Assembly (NCBI GenBank): GCA_050014595.1
Contig: JBEKDA010000022.1
Location: 1 to 64,000, forward strand
Source: PALSA-129 sp050014595
GTDB lineage: Bacteria; Acidobacteriota; Terriglobia; Bryobacterales; Bryobacteraceae
Length of the DNA stretch: 64,000 nt
Direction of reading: 5' to 3'
The position numbers and the translations under genes were made by a program. The notes below the pieces were generated by a model that worked only from the letters and a program-made list of their open reading frames with translations, did no database searches and was not told the origin of the DNA. Shown here piece by piece: positions 42,611 through 49,675 of the stretch. Position 1 is the first letter of the stretch. Each line of letters starts with the position of its first letter.

Positions 42611-43651
42611 GTGGACAATCACATGATGGCTGCTGTGCTATACGGCAAGGAACACTTGCAGGTGGAGCCGGTGGCCGTTCCGACAATCGACAGCGGTGAC
42701 ATCCTCGTAAAGGTAAAAGTGGCGCTGACGTGCGGTACCGACGTCAAGGTTTTCCGCCGCGGTTATCACGCGCGTATGATCGTGCCGCCCGCCGTGTTCG
42801 GGCATGAACTGGCCGGCGATGTTGTCGCTGTGGGCTCCGATATCACTGGGTTCAGCCTCGGGCAGCGGGTGGTGGCGGCCAATTCCGCGCCCTGCGAAAA
42901 CTGTTTCTTCTGCCGGCGCGGTTTGCAGAACCTCTGCGAAGACCTGCTCTTCAACAACGGTGCGTACGCCGAATACATCCGCATTCCGGCGCGTATCGTG
43001 GAGCGCAATACCTATCTGATCCCGGCGCACGTGGGATATAGCGACGCCGCGCTGGTGGAGCCGCTGGCCTGCGTGCTTCGCGGCCTGGAAGAGACTGCTC
43101 CGCAGGCGGGTGATACGGTGGCGGTGATCGGCCTCGGGCCGATTGGTCTGATGTTCGTGAAACTCGCCAAACTTTACGGCTGCCGGGTCATCGCGGTGGG
43201 ACGGCGCAGGCAGCAACTCGAGCGGGCCCAAGCGCTCGGCGCCGACGAGCTGATCGTGGGCAACGATCATTCGAACCCCGTCGGGACCATCCGCAATTGG
43301 ACCCACGGCCGCGGCGTGGATATCGCCATTGAAGCCGTTGGCAAGCCGCAGACCTGGGAGTGGGCGGCCAACATGGTGCGCCGCGGCGGCACCGTGAATT
43401 TCTTCGGCGGCTGCCCCAACGATAGCCGCGTGCACCTGGATACGGCCCTGCTGCACTATTCCGAAATCACGTGCAAGGCCAGCTTTCACCATACCCCGAC
43501 GTTCATCCGCAAAGCGCTCGACCTCATCAGCGCCGGCCACATTACCGCCTCGTTCTTCGTCAATCGCGAGGAGCCGCTGGCCAATCTTCTGGAAGTCATG
43601 CGCCACCTGATGAGCCATAACGGCCACCTGAAGACGGCGATCGTGCCGTAG
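42611..43651 (+). CDS. Zinc-dependent medium-chain dehydrogenase 2
   Basis: The product has 346 residues, starting at GTG 42611 (or the ATG at 42623). The zinc motifs are CGTDVKVF, FGHELAG and PCENCFFCRRGLQNLC, with a NAD fold at VAVIGLGPIGLMFVKLAK. It resembles threonine/sorbitol dehydrogenase-type enzymes. It is a paralogue of the gene 4 bp upstream, though clearly diverged. Its TAG overlaps the GTG of hpnC by one base. The tight packing says it is part of the hopanoid operon. Confidence 0.87.
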   Translation: MDNHMMAAVLYGKEHLQVEPVAVPTIDSGDILVKVKVALTCGTDVKVFRRGYHARMIVPPAVFGHELAGDVVAVGSDITGFSLGQRVVAANSAPCENCFFCRRGLQNLCEDLLFNNGAYAEYIRIPARIVERNTYLIPAHVGYSDAALVEPLACVLRGLEETAPQAGDTVAVIGLGPIGLMFVKLAKLYGCRVIAVGRRRQQLERAQALGADELIVGNDHSNPVGTIRNWTHGRGVDIAIEAVGKPQTWEWAANMVRRGGTVNFFGGCPNDSRVHLDTALLHYSEITCKASFHHTPTFIRKALDLISAGHITASFFVNREEPLANLLEVMRHLMSHNGHLKTAIVP

Positions 43652-44577
43652 TGGCGGGGGCGATGCCGCTTCCGCCAGTCGAGTTCGTCCGCTCGCCGGA
43701 GGCCTTCGAGCGCATCTACACGCCCGCCGAAGCCCGCGATTACACGCGCTGGCTGGCCACCCACCACTACGAGAACTTCCCCGTGGTGAGCTTCCTGCTT
43801 CCCAAGCGCCTCCACCAGGATTTCTATAACGTCTACGCGTACTGCCGCTGGGCGGACGACCTGGGCGATGAAATGGGCGACCGCGCCGAAAGCCTGCGCC
43901 TGCTCCACTGGTGGCGCACGGAACTGGACGCCATGTACCAGGGCCGCGCCACGCATCCGGTGTTTGTCGCGCTCCTCGACACCGTGCGTAAATACCAGAT
44001 TCCACGCCAGCCTTTTGCCGACCTGATCCAGGCTTTCGTGCAGGATCAAACCGTCACGCGCTACCGCAATTGGGACGAAGTCTTTGCCTATTGCCGGTAT
44101 TCGGCGAATCCGGTGGGCCGCCTGGTGCTCTACCTGTGCGGCTATTCCGATGAGGAGCGGCAACGGCTTTCCGACGCCACTTGCACGGCTCTGCAGCTCG
44201 CCAACTTCTGGCAGGACGTGACGGTGGATCTCCGGAAGGGCCGCATCTATATCCCGCTCGACGCGATGGAGCGGCACGGATACACGGTGGAGGAATTGTG
44301 CGCGCACCGCTTCACACCGGCGTTTCGGGAAGTGATGCGCGAACTCGTCGAGAAGGCCCGCGGCTTGTTTCTGGAAGGCGCGCCGCTGGTCCGGCGTCTG
44401 GACCGGCGGATGGCTCTCGATATCGACCTGTTCAACCGCGGCGGCATGCGCGTGCTGCGGAAGATCGAGCGGCAGGGATATGACGTGCTGGCGGCGCGAC
44501 CCGCCATTTCGAAAGCCGAGCGCGTGCGCCTGCTGCTGGGATCCCTGGTTCGGGTGGCCTTCAGGCGGGCGGCATGA
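43651..44577 (+). CDS. hpnC: HpnC, squalene-synthase-like (hydroxysqualene synthase)
   Basis: The product has 308 residues. With HpnD and HpnE it makes squalene; HpnC turns presqualene diphosphate into hydroxysqualene. The two aspartate-rich motifs are WADDLGDE (Asp69, Asp70, Asp73) and ANFWQDVTVD. The start is a GTG sharing a base with the previous stop (TAGTG). Its stop overlaps hpnD (ATGA). The order after two dehydrogenases rather than at the operon front is unusual. Confidence 0.93.
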   Translation: MAGAMPLPPVEFVRSPEAFERIYTPAEARDYTRWLATHHYENFPVVSFLLPKRLHQDFYNVYAYCRWADDLGDEMGDRAESLRLLHWWRTELDAMYQGRATHPVFVALLDTVRKYQIPRQPFADLIQAFVQDQTVTRYRNWDEVFAYCRYSANPVGRLVLYLCGYSDEERQRLSDATCTALQLANFWQDVTVDLRKGRIYIPLDAMERHGYTVEELCAHRFTPAFREVMRELVEKARGLFLEGAPLVRRLDRRMALDIDLFNRGGMRVLRKIERQGYDVLAARPAISKAERVRLLLGSLVRVAFRRAA

Positions 44578-45440
44578 GAAACGCCATCGATCAGTCGTAC
44601 GAATACTGCCGCCGCGTAGCGCGCCGCCGCGCCAAGAATTTCTACTATTCGTTCGTGCTGCTCTCCCGCCCGCAGCGCCGCGCCATGTGCGCCATTTACG
44701 CCTTCATGCGCTACTGCGACGATCTGAGCGACGAGCCCGGCGCAACCCGCGCCGCCTTGGAACGCTGGCGCGCCGACTTGGAAGATGCGCTCGCCGGCCG
44801 TTTTAGCGGCCACCCGGTCTGGCCCGCTTTCCATCACACGGTTCGCCGTTTTCGCATCCCACACGAATATTTCCGCGCGATGATCGACGGCGTCCTCTCG
44901 GATCTGGAGCCGCGCGAGTTTGAGACCTTCGATCAGCTCTACCGCTATTGCTACCAGGTGGCCTCGGTGGTCGGGCTGACCACCATCCACATCTTCGGCT
45001 TCGACACGCGCAGCGCGCTGCCGCTGGCCGAAAAATGCGGCGCGGCGTTCCAGTTGACCAATATCCTGCGGGATATCCGGGAAGACGCCGCGCGGGGCCG
45101 TATTTATCTGCCCGCCGAAGACTTGCGCCGCTTCGGGCTCACCGCCGGGGACATCCACGCAGGCAAGCGCAACCAGCCTTTTCGCAACCTGATGCAATTC
45201 GAAGCGGAGCGGGCGCGCGCCTACTACAACGAGTCCATGCCGCTGCTCGACCTGATTCACCCGCGCAGCCGCCCATCCCTGTGGGCGCTGATCGCCATCT
45301 ACTCGCGGCTGCTGGAGCGGATTGTCGAGAGTGACTATGACGTCTTCGCGCGGCGGGTGCGGCTGCCGCTCTGGGAGAAGTCCTGGATTGTGGCGAGGGC
45401 GCTGATGGGGCCGCGGACGAGCTTGAGCGAGCGGGAGTGA
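44574..45440 (+). CDS. hpnD: HpnD, presqualene diphosphate synthase
   Basis: The product has 288 residues. It condenses two farnesyl diphosphates to presqualene diphosphate. Metal-binding motifs are YCDDLSDE (Asp49-Asp53) and NILRDIRED. It overlaps hpnC by four bases. The expected hpnE (flavin amine oxidase-like) does not follow; the operon ends here and a toxin-antitoxin pair begins 23 bases on. HpnE must be elsewhere in the genome or lost. Confidence 0.94.
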   Translation: MRNAIDQSYEYCRRVARRRAKNFYYSFVLLSRPQRRAMCAIYAFMRYCDDLSDEPGATRAALERWRADLEDALAGRFSGHPVWPAFHHTVRRFRIPHEYFRAMIDGVLSDLEPREFETFDQLYRYCYQVASVVGLTTIHIFGFDTRSALPLAEKCGAAFQLTNILRDIREDAARGRIYLPAEDLRRFGLTAGDIHAGKRNQPFRNLMQFEAERARAYYNESMPLLDLIHPRSRPSLWALIAIYSRLLERIVESDYDVFARRVRLPLWEKSWIVARALMGPRTSLSERE

Positions 45441-45451
45441 GCCAATAGTCA

Positions 45452-45457
45452 TATAAT
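45452..45457 (+). promoter_or_regulatory. TATAAT box directly before the phd start
   Basis: A perfect TATAAT ends six bases before the antitoxin ATG at 45464. A transcript from it would start at or next to the ATG. No Shine-Dalgarno is present. Confidence 0.55.
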
Positions 45458-45463
45458 TTGACT

Positions 45464-45679
45464 ATGGCGCAATTCAGTCTGTCCGAAGCCAAGGCGCGGT
45501 TTTCCGAGTTGGTTCAAAAAGCTATGCTCGGCGAAGAGATCATCGTCGCTAAAGAAAACAAGGCCGTGGTTAAGATCGTGCCGATCAAACCGGTACGACG
45601 GAAGCCGGGGACGGGGAAAGGCATCTGGATGGCTCCCGATTTTGACGAGCCGCTCGATGACTTCCGGGAGTACAGGTAG
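45464..45679 (+). CDS. Phd/YefM-type antitoxin
   Basis: The product has 71 residues. The N-terminus (MAQFSLSEAKARFSELVQKA) is the Phd/YefM dimerisation fold that binds the promoter DNA. The C-terminal half (GIWMAPDFDEPLDDFREYR) is the tail that would plug the toxin. A PIN toxin gene overlaps the stop by one base (TAGTG), the standard arrangement. It probably represses its own operon. Confidence 0.9.
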   Translation: MAQFSLSEAKARFSELVQKAMLGEEIIVAKENKAVVKIVPIKPVRRKPGTGKGIWMAPDFDEPLDDFREYR

Positions 45680-46062
45680 TGGAGCGGGTTCTACTCGATA
45701 CGCATGCCTTCCTGTGGTGGTGTGAGGGTTCTTCGGAACTGTCCGGGAAGGCGCGTCGCAGCATCTCACAAGCAGAGTGTTATGTCAGCCTCGCCAGCTT
45801 GTGGGAGATTGCTATCAAAATCAGCCTCGGAAAGTTGAAGCTGCCGGCCCGCTTTGACCGGTACATTCCAGAGCAGATCCTGCTGAATGGCTTTTCACGG
45901 CTGGAGATTGGGTTCCGCCATATTGCGGGTTGCGCTACACTTCCGTGGCATCACCGCGATCCATTCGATCGATTGCTTGCCGCGCAGGCCATTGAAGAAG
46001 GCCTGAGTGTGGTTTCAGGCGACCCGATATTCGGGCAATATGGTGTACGGCGGATCTGGTAG
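45679..46062 (+). CDS. vapC: PIN-domain toxin (VapC family)
   Basis: The product has 127 residues. It is a metal-dependent ribonuclease. The acidic active-site residues are Asp7 (LLDTHAFLWW), Glu42 in SLWEIAIKI and the HHRDPFDRLLAAQA aspartates near 92-95. The GTG start is coupled to the antitoxin stop. The toxin targets RNA, usually tRNA or rRNA; the target here is unknown. Confidence 0.93.
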   Translation: MERVLLDTHAFLWWCEGSSELSGKARRSISQAECYVSLASLWEIAIKISLGKLKLPARFDRYIPEQILLNGFSRLEIGFRHIAGCATLPWHHRDPFDRLLAAQAIEEGLSVVSGDPIFGQYGVRRIW

Positions 46063-46112
46063 AGAGAAGGCTGCCCCACATGTGTGCATACGCGATATAC
46101 TTCTGAAAACCC

Positions 46113-47036
46113 ATGAAGAACGCGTTGCTGATCGCCCTTGGAATCTTTACCGTGTGTTACCTGGTGATTTGGCTTACGGCCATCTCCCGAGGAGACGGGC
46201 ACCGCCGCCGCCCGCCGGGGCCGCTCGACGCGGGGATCGGACTCTTCACGAATTTCCTGGATACGCTGGGGATAGGATCATTCGCCACCACCAGCTCGCT
46301 TTTCAAACTATGCAAGCTGGTACCCGACGAACAGATTCCCGGAACGCTGAACGTGGGTCACACGCTGCCCACGGTCACCGAAGCCTTCATTTATGTGGGA
46401 TTGGTGCAGGTGGACCCCGCCACGCTGGTCTCCCTGATCGCGGCCTCGGCGGTGGGCGCATGGTTGGGCGCCGGAGTGGTCAGCCACTGGCCGCGCCGCA
46501 AAGTCCAGATCGGCATGGGGAGCGTGCTGGTGCTGGCCGCCTGCCTGATGCTGATGAGCCTGTTTCATTGGGGACCCGGCGGCGGCAACGCCATGGGCCT
46601 GGCGGGCCCTAAGCTGGTGGCCGGCATTGTGGGCAATGCCTTACTGGGAGCGCTGATGACGCTGGGCATCGGCCTCTACGCGCCCTGCATGATTCTGATT
46701 TACCTGCTGGGAATGAATCCGCTGGCGGCGTTCCCCATCATGATGGGGTCGTGCGCGTTCCTCATGCCGGTGGGCAGCGCCCGGTTTATCCGCACCGGAA
46801 GCTACAATCTGAAATCGGCGCTGGGGCTGGCCATCGGTGGAATCCCCGGCGTCCTCATCGCCGCGCTCATTGTGAAGTCCCTGCCGCTCGATGCGGTGAA
46901 GTGGCTGGTGATCGCGGTGGTGCTGTATACGTCCGCCATGATGCTGCGGTCGGCTCATGTGGAACGCGGTACGCGCCTGGCGGAGGCGCACGCGGACCTG
47001 CCCGCCGATGCCACGGCGGAGGCTTCGGCGGAGTAG
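46113..47036 (+). CDS. TSUP-family membrane permease (TauE/SafE)
   Basis: The product has 307 residues and about eight membrane helices (e.g. LLIALGIFTVCYLVIWL; LVSLIAASAVGAWLGAGVV; GIPGVLIAALIV; LVIAVVLYTSAMML). The internal duplication with LFTNFLDTLGIGSFATTSS and GIVGNALLGALMTLGIGLYAP is the TSUP signature. These proteins move sulfite, sulfonates or other anions across the inner membrane. It is longer than the usual 250 residues. It lies between two toxin-antitoxin modules with no obvious partner enzyme. Confidence 0.85.
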   Translation: MKNALLIALGIFTVCYLVIWLTAISRGDGHRRRPPGPLDAGIGLFTNFLDTLGIGSFATTSSLFKLCKLVPDEQIPGTLNVGHTLPTVTEAFIYVGLVQVDPATLVSLIAASAVGAWLGAGVVSHWPRRKVQIGMGSVLVLAACLMLMSLFHWGPGGGNAMGLAGPKLVAGIVGNALLGALMTLGIGLYAPCMILIYLLGMNPLAAFPIMMGSCAFLMPVGSARFIRTGSYNLKSALGLAIGGIPGVLIAALIVKSLPLDAVKWLVIAVVLYTSAMMLRSAHVERGTRLAEAHADLPADATAEASAE

Positions 47037-47041
47037 CGGCA

Positions 47042-47070
47042 TTGTAGTACAACTCGCAAATCTGTATTAC
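47042..47070 (+). promoter_or_regulatory. Promoter of the second toxin-antitoxin module
   Basis: TTGTAG (47042-47047) and TATTAC (47065-47070) are 17 bases apart. The antitoxin ATG is nine bases past the -10 box, without a ribosome site. Confidence 0.5.
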
Positions 47071-47079
47071 ACTACGGGT

Positions 47080-47307
47080 ATGAGAGCGACTGTGCAGGCG
47101 CGGTTGAGCGTGGAGGAGCAGCGGTCTCTCGCGCGCCTGGTGGACCAGTTGGGCTGGAGCCCTTCCAGAATCGTGCGCGAAGGGCTGCGGCTGGTGTCGG
47201 CGTCGCACCGGCCGGCCGCGCAACGAATCGCCGGACTGGGGCGATTCTCCTCCGGGAAGCCGGACCTCGGCTCAAACAAGAGTCATTTGAAAGGTTTCGG
47301 GAGTTGA
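47080..47307 (+). CDS. Ribbon-helix-helix antitoxin
   Basis: The product has 75 residues. It starts MRATVQARLSVEEQRSLARL, the ribbon-helix-helix fold of CopG/Arc-type DNA-binding antitoxins. The tail (ASHRPAAQRIAGLGRFSSGK) is flexible, as expected for toxin binding. The PIN gene starts inside its last codons (TTGA overlap). Confidence 0.82.
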   Translation: MRATVQARLSVEEQRSLARLVDQLGWSPSRIVREGLRLVSASHRPAAQRIAGLGRFSSGKPDLGSNKSHLKGFGS

Positions 47308-47720
47308 CGCCGGTACTGCTCGATACGGGCGTCATCGTGGCCTTGCTGGATCGCAGCGAACGATATCACCTGGCCTGCAAGGAGAGCCTCGACACGCTGG
47401 CGGCCCCCCTGGTGACGTGTGAGGCAGTGATCGCCGAGAGTTGCTACCTGCTCCGGCATCTGCCTGGCGCTGTAGACGCAGTTCTCAAGAATGTTGAGGC
47501 GGGAGCCTTTCAGATTCCGTTCCGGTTGTCCGGCGCCGCACCACAACTGCGGCGCATCTTCCGACGGTATTCGGATCGCGAAGTTGACCTCGCGGACGCA
47601 TGTCTTGTTTATCTGGCGGGGGAGATGGGAACCGGAGACATTCTGACCTTGGACCGCGATTTCGAGGTGTATCGCTGGGGTTCCAACAGACGGTTCCGCT
47701 TGCTGATCCGGTTGCGGTAG
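47304..47720 (+). CDS. PIN-domain toxin (second module)
   Basis: The product has 138 residues. Active-site acids are Asp8 (LLDTGVIVALLD), Glu near 44 (IAESCYLL), Asp near 99 (DLADACLV) and Asp near 118 (LTLDRDF). It begins at a TTG coupled to the antitoxin stop. It belongs to a different PIN branch from the vapC gene at 45679, so the two modules are not recent duplicates. Confidence 0.87.
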   Translation: MTPVLLDTGVIVALLDRSERYHLACKESLDTLAAPLVTCEAVIAESCYLLRHLPGAVDAVLKNVEAGAFQIPFRLSGAAPQLRRIFRRYSDREVDLADACLVYLAGEMGTGDILTLDRDFEVYRWGSNRRFRLLIRLR

Positions 47721-47801
47721 GGACTACGCCAGTCTTACACCCCGTTCCGGGGCTATTTGGGATAGTGCTTTGATTCCTACTGAAGAAGTACACTGTAGTT
47801 G

Positions 47802-48011
47802 ATGATGGAAGCCGAGGTCCAGTACGTTTTCAACCAGACCGGAGAGCCGACCGCCGCGATTGTGCCAATCTCTTTGTGGCGCGAAATCGAATCCGAACGG
47901 GAAACAGCCTACCTCCTAAAGTCGGAAGCGATGAAGCGACGGCTTCTGGAAGCCAGAAAGCGTGAACAAGGTCTCTCGTTGGACGAAGCCATTGAGAAGC
48001 TTGGAATTTGA
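47802..48011 (+). CDS. RelB/Phd-like antitoxin of a broken module
   Basis: The product has 69 residues. It has an antitoxin-like N-terminus (AEVQYVFNQTGEPTAAIVPI) and a helical tail (SEAMKRRLLEARKREQGLS). Start is the ATG at 47802 (47805 also possible); TACACT ends seven bases ahead. The gene that overlaps its stop is only a 14-codon toxin stub, so the antitoxin is an orphan. Confidence 0.65.
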   Translation: MMEAEVQYVFNQTGEPTAAIVPISLWREIESERETAYLLKSEAMKRRLLEARKREQGLSLDEAIEKLGI

Positions 48012-48042
48012 CGGCGCTGCTTTCGAGGACCTGGCATGGTGG
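48001..48042 (+). pseudogene. 5' stub of a YoeB/RelE-type toxin
   Basis: A TTG that overlaps the antitoxin stop starts LEFDGAAFEDLAWW, the typical N-terminus of YoeB/Txe mRNA-interferase toxins (consensus 'xFxxxAWEDYxxW'). From codon 15 the frame runs into the end of a convergent gene and has no toxin sequence. The catalytic residues are missing, so it cannot act as a toxin. Confidence 0.6.
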
Positions 48043-48048
48043 GGCCTC

Positions 48049-48306
48049 TCACTCCGGGAGCAGGCTCATCTGGCGCGAATCGGTGGCCGGCGGTTTTGGC
48101 GCGGCGGGGCGCTGCAAATCGTCGTGGCTGGGATCGAATTTCCGAATCAACTGGTTGAGCTTGAGGGAGGCTTCCCAGATATCGAAGAGCAAGTTGCAGC
48201 GCAAGCAGCCCGCCTTGATACCGCCTTGCCCGTCGACGGCGGGATTGTAACGCTTATGCCTGGCGCAACGGCCCTCGAACTTCCTGGATCGGATCTTCAA
48301 ACGCAC
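48049..48306 (-). CDS. Small Cys-motif hypothetical protein
   Basis: The product has up to 85 residues. The core is CARHKRYNPAVDGQGGIKAG followed by CLRCNLLFDIWEASLKLNQL, a Cys/His cluster that could bind zinc or iron. I recall this pattern (C-x2-H...YNP...GGIxxGCxxC) in proteins of Acidobacteria but know no function. The GTG at 48306 is two bases after TACAAT; a TTG at 48300 (seven bases after it) would suit a leaderless start. Its 3' end appears to have displaced the toxin gene on the other strand. Confidence 0.6.
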   Translation of the reverse strand: MRLKIRSRKFEGRCARHKRYNPAVDGQGGIKAGCLRCNLLFDIWEASLKLNQLIRKFDPSHDDLQRPAAPKPPATDSRQMSLLPE

Positions 48307-48340
48307 TTATTGTAACCCGCGACGAAGCGGGGTGGCGCGG

Positions 48341-48346
48341 TACAAT
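48341..48346 (+). promoter_or_regulatory. -10 box before the MCE gene
   Basis: TACAAT ends eight bases before the ATG at 48355. A second TACAAT on the opposite strand (48309-48314) faces the small Cys-motif gene, so this 50-bp gap holds divergent promoters. Confidence 0.45.
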
Positions 48347-48354
48347 TCGAGTGA

Positions 48355-49374
48355 ATGCCGTCGGCTGGCCACGTCAAGTGGGCGAAGTTCCGGGTGCTCG
48401 CCGTTTCCCTGGCAGCGGCCTCGGTCCTGGGCACCATGGTGTATCTCCTTACCGGCGGTTCCCTGCTGCAACAGCGCGCCCGGATCTATCTCTACATCCC
48501 CGACGCCACTGGTTTGGAAAAAGGTTCGCCGGTCCGCGTCGACGGCATCGATGTCGGCAAGGTGAGCGCCGTCGAGCTCACCGGTTCCAACCAGCCGGAT
48601 CGCATCGTGCGCGTGACCCTGGCGGTCACGCGCGAGCGCCTGGCCAGCTTCACCGCCGATTCGGTGGCGCAGTTGAGCGCCGATTCGCTGGTGGGGGATC
48701 AGTTTGTCGACGTCACCAGCGGAACCGCCGCTCAAGCCATACGGGACGGCGGTGAGTTGATCTACAAGGTCCAGCCTGATTTGGTGAAGAGCCTCGACCT
48801 GACGCAGTTCACCCAGCAGTTGCGCGTGGTGGATGCGGTCTTGACCGATCTGGAACAGGGCCGCAGCCAGTTCGGAAAGTTTTTTCAAGGCACGGAGTTT
48901 TACAACGACCTGAGCAAGCGTCTCCACGAACTGCACGCCGGAATCCGCGCAGCGGTCGGCGCTAATACTGCCGTGGGCAACCTGTTGACCAGCGACCAAA
49001 TGCACCGCCAGGCCGGCGATTTGCTGGCGCGCCTGGACCAGAGCCTGGCGCAGCTCGAATCGGGGCAGGGCGATTTCGGACGGCTGTTGCGCGACAGCGG
49101 CCAGTACGAGCAGCTTCTGGCCAGCATGCGGGACCTCCACAAATCCGTCGCGGCCCTCGGTGGCGGCCCGCTGCTCGAATCGGAGGTTGAGTACGCCGAG
49201 TGGAATCAAAAGTTGGCCGGATGGATCCAGAGCGTGGACGAACTAAACACCAACCCGATGCTCCTCACTCCGGCAGTTTACGAGAACTTAAGCGGCGAAG
49301 CCCGCCAACTGCGCGACACGCTGCGCGAATTCCGTCAGAATCCGAGGAAGTACCTGCGGCTGAAGATCTTCTAG
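48355..49374 (+). CDS. MlaD/MCE-domain protein
   Basis: The product has 339 residues. One N-terminal membrane helix (RVLAVSLAAASVLGTMVYLL, about 13-32) is followed by the MCE domain (about 42-125; LYIPDATGLEKGSPVRVDGI, VGKVSAVEL, GDQFVDVTSG). The remaining 200 residues are helical repeats (HELHAGIRAAV, DLLARLDQSLAQLESGQGDF), a long coil typical of periplasmic lipid-transport tubes. MCE proteins carry phospholipids between membranes, normally with an MlaE permease and MlaF ATPase, none of which is adjacent. The orphan gene is preceded by a leaderless-type promoter. Confidence 0.85.
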   Translation: MPSAGHVKWAKFRVLAVSLAAASVLGTMVYLLTGGSLLQQRARIYLYIPDATGLEKGSPVRVDGIDVGKVSAVELTGSNQPDRIVRVTLAVTRERLASFTADSVAQLSADSLVGDQFVDVTSGTAAQAIRDGGELIYKVQPDLVKSLDLTQFTQQLRVVDAVLTDLEQGRSQFGKFFQGTEFYNDLSKRLHELHAGIRAAVGANTAVGNLLTSDQMHRQAGDLLARLDQSLAQLESGQGDFGRLLRDSGQYEQLLASMRDLHKSVAALGGGPLLESEVEYAEWNQKLAGWIQSVDELNTNPMLLTPAVYENLSGEARQLRDTLREFRQNPRKYLRLKIF

Positions 49375-49395
49375 CAGGTTGATAAAAATGGCTTG

Positions 49396-49471
49396 GCCGC
49401 CGATGAACGCCGATTCACGCAGATCGAAAACAAATGTATCGTATCCGCGTTCATCCGTGTTGATCGGCGGC
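49396..49471. repeat. Inverted repeat element
   Basis: The left arm (49396-49424, GCCGCCGATGAACGCCGATT and on) and the right arm (49443-49471, ending GTTGATCGGCGGC) are inverted near-copies with a short loop. It lies just after the MCE gene. No gene is visible in the 300 bases between this gene and tgt. Confidence 0.6.
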
Positions 49472-49570
49472 GCAAATTGGGTTTTTCGGCTCCCACGGCG
49501 ATATTGGCGACGCGCTAAGCAGGCGGTTTCAGAAGCTCGCTCACGCATCCAAAACCGCTTGCTGACGCGC

Positions 49571-49607
49571 GCGGCTCGCATGCGAGCCGCGACCGTGAGG
49601 GAGCGGT
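49571..49607. repeat. 20-bp perfect palindrome with dispersed-repeat arm
   Basis: 49571-49590 reads GCGGCTCGCATGCGAGCCGC, an exact palindrome. The adjacent GACCGTGAGGGAGCGGT (49591-49607) recurs at 19974-19990 on the other strand, along with 12 bases of the palindrome (20003-20014). It is thus a family of intergenic repeats. Confidence 0.7.
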
Positions 49608-49675
49608 CTTCGAGGAATACGAGAGCGTATTTATGAAACGGCGCACTAAGCTAATGCCGTCGTTTACAATCTGAT

